NCBI RefSeq assembly: GCF_001611975.1
Contig: NZ_CP014525.1
Location: 426,001-490,000, forward strand
DNA length: 64,000 nt
Direction: 5' to 3'
From: Haematospirillum jordaniae
GTDB taxonomy: Bacteria; Pseudomonadota; Alphaproteobacteria; Rhodospirillales; Rhodospirillaceae
Below the pieces are notes generated by a model. The model saw only the letters and a program-made list of their open reading frames with translations. It made no database searches and had not been told where the DNA came from. Both the position numbers and the translations under genes were made by a program. This document shows positions 57,384-64,000 of this stretch, one piece after another (the stretch's first letter is position 1; every line of letters starts with the position of its first letter).

Positions 57384-59336
57384 ATGTCCTACGGATCTGC
57401 CATGCGTCGTTTTTTATCCCGTCCCGATGTTGTCTATTGCCATGATTTACTCATGGCAACCGCTGGCTTTGCGGTATCTGTCTGGCTCCGATTCGGTGAC
57501 AGTGCCGCAGAAGCACTCATGTCCGGCTCCATACTGACTGGGGGGCTGATCTTCGTCGGACTCTGCGCTGTCGTATTCCGCTGGAACAACCTTTACCGTG
57601 GTATCTGGCGCTATGCATCTGTCCGTGATCTTCTGGCCCTGTCGCGCGCCGTAAGTCTGAGTATTCTCCTTTTTTTGCCAATCCTTTTTCTCTTCACACG
57701 CCTTGACGCTTTCCCACGCTCGCTGCCCTTCATTCTCTGGTTTGTCCTGCTGATCCTTCTGGGTGGGCCTCGCTTTGCCTACAGGGCCTGGAAAGACCGC
57801 AGCTTGCACAACATCATGACATCGTCGGCTGGAACAAACCGCATCCCCGTTCTCCTGATTGGTGCCGGTGACGGGGCGGATCTGTTCATCCGTGACATGG
57901 AGCGCAAACCAGATGCCCAATATGCCGTACTGGGCATCCTGTCCGTGCATGAAGGTCGTATTGGCCGCTATATAAGGGGAATGGAGGTTCTGGGTACACT
58001 TGACCTGTTCACGGATGTCATCAACCAGTTACAGGAAAGCGGCACCCCTCCACAGCGCCTGATTATCACGGATGACACCATTGCTCCCGGTATACTGAAA
58101 ACCCTTTTTACCCAAGCCGATGCCATGGGTATTCCTATGTCGCGGCTTCCGCGGATCAGTGACCTACGCGAGGGGCTTGAAGAAAAAATTACTGTTCGAC
58201 CAATTGCCATCGAAGATCTGCTAGGGCGTCCACAGACAACGCTAGACCGGAATGCCATGCGGAGCCTGATCCAGGGGCGTCGTATCCTGATTACCGGAGC
58301 CGGGGGATCCATCGGCAGTGAACTGGTGCGACAGGTTGCACTACTTGATCCGTCCCTTGTGATTCTGGGAGATCACTCCGAGTACGCGCTCTATGCCATT
58401 GATCTGGAGATGCAAGAGAAGTGGCCGGCGATTCCCCGGCAGGCCCATATTTTGGACGTGCGACACGGCACACGCGTCCGCTCCCTGTTTGAGCAAACAA
58501 AACCCGATATTGTGCTGCATGCTGCCGCCCTGAAACATGTTCCGATTGTTGAACGGAACCCCTTGGATGGGATCGCTACCAATACACTGGGTACAGCCAT
58601 TATTGCGACGGCATGCCGGGACTATAACGTATCTGTCATGGTCCAGATTTCCACTGACAAGGCCGTAAACCCGACTAATATCATGGGGGCCAGCAAGCGC
58701 ATGGCTGAAATGATATGCCAGAGCATGGATCTTGAAGGATGTAACAGTGGCCAAACCCGCTTTGTAACCGTACGCTTTGGAAATGTTCTGGGATCAACAG
58801 GTTCGGTTGTTCCGCTTTTCCGCCGCCAACTGGAACGCGGGGGGCCCCTGACCGTCACACACCCGGATATGACCCGCTATTTCATGACAATCCGCGAGGC
58901 TGTTGAACTGGTCCTGGAAGCCTCCGCAATCGGTCATGCTGATTCCTCCTATGGCGGTAGTATCTTTGTCTTAGACATGGGGGAACCCGTGCGTATTGTC
59001 GATCTGGCAACCCAGATGATCCGGCTGGCCGGACTGATTCCGGGAAAGGATATCCAGATTGCTTTTACGGGAACACGCCCGGGCGAGAAGCTGTTCGAAG
59101 AAATCTTCCACGGCTCTGAGCCACCGGTTCCAACCCGCTACCAGGGGCTCTTGCTTGCACGACCAAGGGTCACAGATCTTGACGAGTTGCAGGGCCACAT
59201 AAAAGAACTGGAAAACGCCTGCCGGGATGGTGCAGAAAGCCAAGCTCTGGATATTCTTCACACGCTGGTCCCGGAGTATACCCCAACTGGATCGGGGGCG
59301 GGCATTTCTACTCTCCGGAAACACGATGCACCATGA
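57384..59336 (+). CDS. CapD/WbpM-like nucleotide-sugar 4,6-dehydratase
   Basis: 650 residues. N-terminal part with about four membrane helices (15-120), a first Rossmann-like domain (about 140-260) and the catalytic SDR domain from about 290: [15 protein letters not shown] binds NAD, and [23 protein letters not shown] contains the catalytic triad region in the form typical of large membrane dehydratases, where the usual Tyr is Met and Lys is kept. [11 protein letters not shown] is near the end. Its substrate is probably UDP-GlcNAc. The last bases overlap the recQ start. Confidence 0.94.
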   Translation: MSYGSAMRRFLSRPDVVYCHDLLMATAGFAVSVWLRFGDSAAEALMSGSILTGGLIFVGLCAVVFRWNNLYRGIWRYASVRDLLALSRAVSLSILLFLPILFLFTRLDAFPRSLPFILWFVLLILLGGPRFAYRAWKDRSLHNIMTSSAGTNRIPVLLIGAGDGADLFIRDMERKPDAQYAVLGILSVHEGRIGRYIRGMEVLGTLDLFTDVINQLQESGTPPQRLIITDDTIAPGILKTLFTQADAMGIPMSRLPRISDLREGLEEKITVRPIAIEDLLGRPQTTLDRNAMRSLIQGRRILITGAGGSIGSELVRQVALLDPSLVILGDHSEYALYAIDLEMQEKWPAIPRQAHILDVRHGTRVRSLFEQTKPDIVLHAAALKHVPIVERNPLDGIATNTLGTAIIATACRDYNVSVMVQISTDKAVNPTNIMGASKRMAEMICQSMDLEGCNSGQTRFVTVRFGNVLGSTGSVVPLFRRQLERGGPLTVTHPDMTRYFMTIREAVELVLEASAIGHADSSYGGSIFVLDMGEPVRIVDLATQMIRLAGLIPGKDIQIAFTGTRPGEKLFEEIFHGSEPPVPTRYQGLLLARPRVTDLDELQGHIKELENACRDGAESQALDILHTLVPEYTPTGSGAGISTLRKHDAP

Positions 59337-61134
59337 CCCCCTTCACATTCTGAAGACAATCTTCGGCTACGAACAGTTCCGCGGACATCAGCGCGCTGTA
59401 ATTGACCATGTGGTCGCAGGCGGGGATGCCATGGTTCTGATGCCGACCGGGGGCGGCAAATCCCTATGCTATCAAATTCCAGCCCTGTGCCGTGATGGAA
59501 TCGCCATTGTTGTCAGCCCACTGATTGCCCTGATGCAAAACCAAGTGGAAATGCTGCGACAACTGGGTGTGAAAGCAGCGGGCTTGCATTCCGGTATGTC
59601 CTTTTCCGAGATTGTCGAGACCGGGCGATCCATGCGGGCCGGAGAGCTTGACATGCTTTATGTCGCGCCGGAACGTTTGATGCAGCCCGCATTCCTTGAT
59701 CAACTGCACCATTGCCGACTGGCTCTGTTCGCCATAGATGAGGCGCATTGCGTGTCCCAGTGGGGGCATGATTTCCGCCCTGAATATCTGCAACTGGCTG
59801 CCTTGGCAGAGCGTTTCCCGGGTGTTCCACGCCTGGCACTGACGGCTACAGCCGATCAACCAACGCGGCTGGAAATCCTGGAACGACTCTGCCTTGGGAA
59901 AGGCGCACAGTTCATTGCCGGGTTTGATCGCCCGAACATACGCTACCGGGTCAGTCTGAAGAATGCTCCGAAGAAACAGCTTTTGCACTTTATACGGACG
60001 GAGCACAGCCGTAACTCCGGTATTGTGTACTGCCTGTCACGTGCAAAAGTTGAGGAAACAGCCTCATGGCTGCGGGAACAGGGCATCGAGGCTCTGGCCT
60101 ATCATGCCGGACTGGACCGCCATGTGCGACACGCCAATCAGGACAAGTTCCTGCGGGAAGACGGGCTTGTCATGGTGGCGACCATCGCCTTCGGGATGGG
60201 TATAGACAAACCCGACATCCGTTTTGTCGCACACCTAGATTTACCACGATCACTGGAAGCGTATTACCAGGAAACAGGCCGGGCAGGTCGTGATGGTCTT
60301 CCTTCCGATGCCTGGATGGTCTACGGATTACAGGATGCGGCCAAGATTCGCCAGATGATAGAGGCATCAGACGCGTCGGAAAGCAAGAAAGCGGTTGAAC
60401 GCCAGAAGGTATCAGCTCTGCTGGGATACTGCGAAACCACCTGTTGTCGACGCCAAGTCCTGCTGGAATACTTCGGTGATACAGCATCTCCCTGTAACAA
60501 CTGCGATACATGCCTCCAACCGGTTGATACGTTCGATGGCCTTGAAGCAGCACAACAAGCCCTCTCCGCCATTTATCGTACAGGCCAGCGCTTTGGCGTG
60601 GCCTATATTGTCGATATCTTGCGAGGAGAGGAAAACGACAGAATCCGAGCCATGGGCCACCAACACCTGTCAACATTCGGAATTGGCCGGAGTCGCTCTG
60701 TAAACGAGTGGAAATCCATTCTGAGGCAGCTGATTGCAATGGGACACGCGATAGCAGCTTCCGACCAAAATGGTGCGCTGATACTGGGACATGATGTCCT
60801 ACCGGTTCTCAGGGGCGAGGCCCGGGTCTCGTTCCGACGGGATCCTGCGGAACAAAGAAGCTCGACAGGAAAACGTGTCCTGATTGAAACGCCTGCCGAG
60901 CAAATTCTGTTTGATGCCCTGAGAACACGTCGGCTTGAACTGGCGCGTGCACAAGGTGTGCCGCCTTATGTTATTTTTCACGATACTACCCTTCTCGAGA
61001 TGGCCCGCAGGAAGCCCATTCACCTTGATTCCCTGTCAAAAGTCCCCGGGGTCGGATGCGGTAAACTTGGTCGTTACGGCCAAGATTTCCTGGACGTGAT
61101 AATCAGGGTATCTGAACTGGATACAGGCCCTTAA
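59326..61134 (+). CDS. recQ: ATP-dependent DNA helicase RecQ
   Basis: 602 residues from ATG 59326 (CCGGAAA upstream), overlapping the dehydratase gene by 11 bases. Walker [17 protein letters not shown] box [18 protein letters not shown], motif VI region [11 protein letters not shown]. The RQC zinc Cys are in CETTCCRRQ then CNNCDTC. A C-terminal HRDC domain (about 520-595) is present. Works in replication-fork repair and recombination with RecR and RecJ. Confidence 0.97.
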   Translation: MHHDPLHILKTIFGYEQFRGHQRAVIDHVVAGGDAMVLMPTGGGKSLCYQIPALCRDGIAIVVSPLIALMQNQVEMLRQLGVKAAGLHSGMSFSEIVETGRSMRAGELDMLYVAPERLMQPAFLDQLHHCRLALFAIDEAHCVSQWGHDFRPEYLQLAALAERFPGVPRLALTATADQPTRLEILERLCLGKGAQFIAGFDRPNIRYRVSLKNAPKKQLLHFIRTEHSRNSGIVYCLSRAKVEETASWLREQGIEALAYHAGLDRHVRHANQDKFLREDGLVMVATIAFGMGIDKPDIRFVAHLDLPRSLEAYYQETGRAGRDGLPSDAWMVYGLQDAAKIRQMIEASDASESKKAVERQKVSALLGYCETTCCRRQVLLEYFGDTASPCNNCDTCLQPVDTFDGLEAAQQALSAIYRTGQRFGVAYIVDILRGEENDRIRAMGHQHLSTFGIGRSRSVNEWKSILRQLIAMGHAIAASDQNGALILGHDVLPVLRGEARVSFRRDPAEQRSSTGKRVLIETPAEQILFDALRTRRLELARAQGVPPYVIFHDTTLLEMARRKPIHLDSLSKVPGVGCGKLGRYGQDFLDVIIRVSELDTGP

Positions 61135-61253
61135 GTTACACGAGTACATACAGTTGGCAAATAAGCCGAACAAAGGCTGTGCCTTTTTACAGGAGAATAT
61201 CATACTCTTCTCCAGTAAACCCTGATGCAGGCCGTTACCCGGAGTAGTGGTGC

Positions 61254-63662
61254 ATGCAGCTGAAGACCCGTGACCGACTGACACTAAGGCAGCTGCGCTA
61301 CACGCTGGCCATCGCCTTGCTGCTCGGCCTGGTGCTCAGCGCCGTCCAAGTAGCAAGAGACTACGCTCAACACAACCATAATACAAACCTGTCGGCCCTA
61401 AGGGCCTTGGATGCCTTCCATTACGCGGGCGTCCAGGCCGCCTACACGCTTGACACAGACTTGGCCAATGATGTTGTACGTGGCCTTGTTGCCGATGGTC
61501 CCATCGTATCAGCCCGAATCATCAGTGATCTGGGTGACCGTCTGGCTGCCATTGAAGTGGCTCCGGACGAAGAATCGGCACTTTATGAACTCCTTTTCGA
61601 TAAACCCAACGTTGTACGACGGGATCTTACCAAGGTGCAGCCCGGGGGTAGAATCGAAAGCATCGGGGTTCTGGAAGCTGAAATATCGCCCAGAAGAACC
61701 GCCGGTCCATTCTTGGAACGAGCTGTTCTCAACCTAGTCAGTGTTCTGGTCCAAACCGTTGCCTTGGCTGCTCTTCTGTCGCTGGTTTACCTGCATACGA
61801 CAACACGGCCATTAACACAGATTGTTGCCCGCCTGCATGAACCGGAAGAAAATGCCGCTTTCCTGCGCGAACTTCCGATTCCGCGTGGGCATGAGAACGA
61901 CGAAATCGGCTTCCTTGTCCTCTCCTTCAACCGCCTGCTCCGCTCTGCCGAGGCAGAGTTGCAGGCTAGGCGCTTAGCCGAGGAAAATCTTCGCAAGTCT
62001 AACGATGCCCTTGAGCTGCGCGTTGAAGAACGCACATCCCACCTTAATCAGGAAATCATGGAACGGCGCTCGGTCGAGGAGGCGTTACGCCAGAGCGAAG
62101 AGCGTTTCAAGGACCTGACCGAGGTTTCCTCCGACTGGTTCTGGGAAACAGGCTTGGATGGTCGCATCTCCCTTGTCTCGGATCGATTCTTCAGTGTGTC
62201 TGGTCTGGCACGGGAACGCATTGTCGGCCGACGCCTGAGTGAACTGGTCGAAAACGGAACCATATCAGACGTCAGCCAAGGAGCTGATTCCATTGAAGAA
62301 ATGATGGAGCAGCGCGCACCTCTCATCCGTTATGACATGAGCATGCAGGGTATAGAGGAGCGGCTCTACTTCCGCATCAATGCCAAGCCCGTTTACGACT
62401 TCAACGGCGACTTTACGGGCTATCGTGGTACAGGGCGTGATATCACCCAAAGCCGCCTGTTCGAGACACGCTTGGACGAAGCACGGACAGAAGCTGAACG
62501 TGCCAATGCTGCAAAGTCTCACTTCCTGGCCAGCATGAGCCATGAGCTGAGAACACCGCTCAATGCCATTCTTGGGTTTGCGCAGCTGTTACGGGCTGCG
62601 TCGGCCAATGCACTGACCGCAGCCCAGAAGAAATACGTTCAGCACATTCTTGATGCCGGTGATCACCTGCTGCGCCTGATCAACGAAATTCTTGACCTTG
62701 CACGCATTGAAGCCGGCAAAGTTGATCTTTCGGTGGAAAATGTTGACGTCAGGCTTCTAGTAACGGAATCGACAGCCCTGCTGGAACCTTTGGCTGGAAA
62801 GCGGCAAATCACCATTCATGCAGAAGGCAGTACCGACCCTGTCTTTGTCATGGCCGACCGCTCGCGCCTGAAGCAGGTGATCATCAACTTGGGCTCCAAC
62901 GCCATCAAGTACAATCGTGAAGCCGGGCATGTGTACTTCAAGATCGGCCCCGCACCAGAAGCTGGGCACGTCCGGGTTACGGTCCAAGATACCGGCATCG
63001 GCATTGCACCGGAAATGCTCAAGAAAGTCTTTGAACCATTCAACCGCTTGGGTGCCGAGGCAACCAACATCGAAGGAACTGGCATTGGCCTAACCGTCAC
63101 CAGCCAGATCTTGGCTCATATGAATGGTAAGATCGGAGTAGAGAGCACACAGGGCGTCGGCTCTTCATTCTGGTTTGATCTACCTGCCGGCGACAACACC
63201 GTCAAAGTCAAAAAAGAGGAAATCGTTGAGGAACTTCCCGCCGGAAGCGGTGAGAAGCCTCTCAAGGTCCTTTATGTTGAAGACAATCCGGCAAACCGGG
63301 ATCTGATGCGCGATGTCATGGACCTGCGCGAGAATGTCACCTTGGTCATGGCCGAAGACGGCGCCACCGGTATTTCGATGGCATTGTCCGAAAAACCCGA
63401 TCTCATTCTTCTAGACATACACCTGCCGGACATGACCGGTATTGAAATTGCGCAAAGGCTGCGTGGCGGTGTTCTGGACCGCCCCGTCCCGATCATTGCT
63501 GTCAGCGCCGGCGCCATGAAGAAAGATATCGAGCGGGCCCGCGATGCCGGCATCGACGACTATATCTGCAAACCCTTCAATATAAGCCAGATGCTGACCT
63601 TGCTGGATCAGGTTGCCGATGGAAGCTACAAGTCCGGAACCCTGTCATCGGACAAGACATAG
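61254..63662 (+). CDS. hybrid sensor histidine kinase with PAS and receiver
   Basis: 802 residues. TM helices at about 17-34 and 157-180 enclose a periplasmic domain of about 120 residues. Then a HAMP linker, coiled coil, PAS (about 280-400), HisKA with phospho-acceptor His430 in SMSHELRTPLN, and an HATPase (about 540-650: NLGSNAIKYN, DTGIGIAPEMLKKVFEPF). The C-terminal receiver (about 672-795) has Asp721 in LILLDIHLPDMTG and the Lys of YICKPFN. So it is a kinase that can phosphorylate itself; the final regulator or phosphotransfer protein is elsewhere. Ligand unknown. Confidence 0.96.
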   Translation: MQLKTRDRLTLRQLRYTLAIALLLGLVLSAVQVARDYAQHNHNTNLSALRALDAFHYAGVQAAYTLDTDLANDVVRGLVADGPIVSARIISDLGDRLAAIEVAPDEESALYELLFDKPNVVRRDLTKVQPGGRIESIGVLEAEISPRRTAGPFLERAVLNLVSVLVQTVALAALLSLVYLHTTTRPLTQIVARLHEPEENAAFLRELPIPRGHENDEIGFLVLSFNRLLRSAEAELQARRLAEENLRKSNDALELRVEERTSHLNQEIMERRSVEEALRQSEERFKDLTEVSSDWFWETGLDGRISLVSDRFFSVSGLARERIVGRRLSELVENGTISDVSQGADSIEEMMEQRAPLIRYDMSMQGIEERLYFRINAKPVYDFNGDFTGYRGTGRDITQSRLFETRLDEARTEAERANAAKSHFLASMSHELRTPLNAILGFAQLLRAASANALTAAQKKYVQHILDAGDHLLRLINEILDLARIEAGKVDLSVENVDVRLLVTESTALLEPLAGKRQITIHAEGSTDPVFVMADRSRLKQVIINLGSNAIKYNREAGHVYFKIGPAPEAGHVRVTVQDTGIGIAPEMLKKVFEPFNRLGAEATNIEGTGIGLTVTSQILAHMNGKIGVESTQGVGSSFWFDLPAGDNTVKVKKEEIVEELPAGSGEKPLKVLYVEDNPANRDLMRDVMDLRENVTLVMAEDGATGISMALSEKPDLILLDIHLPDMTGIEIAQRLRGGVLDRPVPIIAVSAGAMKKDIERARDAGIDDYICKPFNISQMLTLLDQVADGSYKSGTLSSDKT

Positions 63663-63691
63663 AACTGAGAGCCATGTCCCTAGCAGGCTTT

Positions 63692-63714
63692 TTATCCGCA
63701 GTACCTGTGGATAA
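63692..63714. promoter_or_regulatory. inverted pair of DnaA-box-like sequences
   Basis: TTATCCGCA (63692-63700) and TGTGGATAA (63706-63714) face each other over five bases. The second is the exact reverse complement of the TTATCCACA consensus; the first differs by one base. They lie between two convergent genes. As RNA they form a nine-bp stem (one G-U) and could also act as a terminator for the kinase gene. No origin-type AT-rich region or gene is seen beside it. Confidence 0.45.
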
Positions 63715-63841
63715 GTTTGATCTTTTCCTGTTGGCAGTGCTGTTCCCCCACGGACTGACCAAGAGACTCACGGGGATGCCTATAAAATAGGCAAATTTCT
63801 GCTAGCAGCAAAACGATACAATCTGCATAGGTGCTGCAGCA

Positions 63842-64000
63842 CTATGTATCCGATGAACGTGCCACCACATGACGCCCCAGACGTTCCAAAGTTGTTCGCA
63901 GATCTGGATCGGTTACATTATCCAGAAGATCATTCAATTCCTCCTCCTCTTGATGCGAGAGCTTTCTTGGAGGAACAACACGCGACACCCGCGGAGCAAG
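63842..64000 (-). CDS. partial gene of unknown function at the right edge
   Basis: The minus strand is open from the window edge to a TAG at 63842-63844, giving 52 codons that end DLRTTLERLGRHVVARSSDT. The segment is acidic in the middle (EEEELNDLLDN). The start lies outside the window. It is convergent with the hybrid kinase gene. I recognise no family. Confidence 0.5.
   Translation of the reverse strand, partial: LAPRVSRVVPPRKLSHQEEEELNDLLDNVTDPDLRTTLERLGRHVVARSSDT

Noticed and set aside
1..64000. CRISPR arrays, prophage or insertion sequences
   Set aside because: No regularly spaced repeats, transposase, integrase or phage structural genes were seen.

Overview
The window reads as chromosomal DNA of an alphaproteobacterium, most likely of the order Rhodospirillales. 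The grounds are the small SRP RNA next to dnaX-ybaB-recR, a threonine synthase gene followed by an M16 processing-type peptidase, a double cold-shock-domain protein, a complete Yej-type peptide ABC transporter, and moderately GC-rich coding DNA with frequent GTG and TTG starts. I cannot name a species. No phage, transposase, CRISPR array or plasmid gene was seen, so this is ordinary core chromosome with small patches of decay or novelty. Layout, left part: 1-2.1 kb holds three minus-strand tRNA genes (Ser-GGA, Gly-CCC, Arg-CCT), a small membrane protein and folE. From 2.2 to 8 kb come a proline iminopeptidase and LuxR-type regulator pair (minus), a secreted degenerate nuclease-like protein, a fused secDF and a stand-alone Lrp/AsnC sensor domain. 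At 8.1-10 kb the translationally coupled queC-queE-queD operon makes 7-deazaguanine precursors, and folE 6 kb upstream can supply its first intermediate. upp follows on the minus strand. From 10.7 to 16.5 kb lies an accessory stretch: a nitroreductase-like lipoprotein, a secreted LprI-like protein, a SYLF protein, and a divergent pair made of a solitary periplasmic binding protein and a membrane PAS sensor. Middle part: 16.6-19.5 kb carries the SRP RNA with a good promoter and the dnaX-ybaB-recR operon. 19.5-26 kb carries the cold-shock protein, an OmpA-type lipoprotein, the comM-like AAA protein, a short-chain dehydrogenase and a BCCT transporter. 26-36 kb carries thrC, the M16 peptidase, an orphan OmpR-type regulator, phoH, a GH17 glucan enzyme, bioB, an SLC13 transporter and a small membrane protein. 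36.4-43.2 kb carries an ExeA-like ATPase whose stop overlaps the start of a complete yejA-B-E-F peptide ABC transporter, and then a fliN gene. Right part: 43.6-47 kb carries a MarR regulator, an M17 aminopeptidase and a TAXI-type binding protein. 47-51.3 kb carries rpmI-rplT, a terminator and pheS-pheT. 51.3-56.1 kb carries a FhuF-like protein, a Nudix hydrolase, a GAF/HD-GYP phosphodiesterase and ubiD. 56.1-59.3 kb is a surface-polysaccharide patch: the decayed tail of an NAD-sugar epimerase, a WecA-like sugar-phosphate transferase and a CapD/WbpM-like dehydratase. recQ, a hybrid histidine kinase and a partial gene leaving the right edge complete the window. Working together: folE and que genes (queuosine), dnaX/recR/comM/recQ (replication and repair), pheST/rpmI/rplT/tRNAs (translation), yej, SLC13, BCCT and TAXI (uptake), and several sensors and regulators, mostly without obvious partners nearby. 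The best leads for novelty are the divergent binding-protein/PAS-sensor pair, the ATPase coupled to the yej operon, a 15-bp perfect inverted repeat over the start of the nitroreductase-like gene, and two short hydrophobic frames upstream of the BCCT gene.
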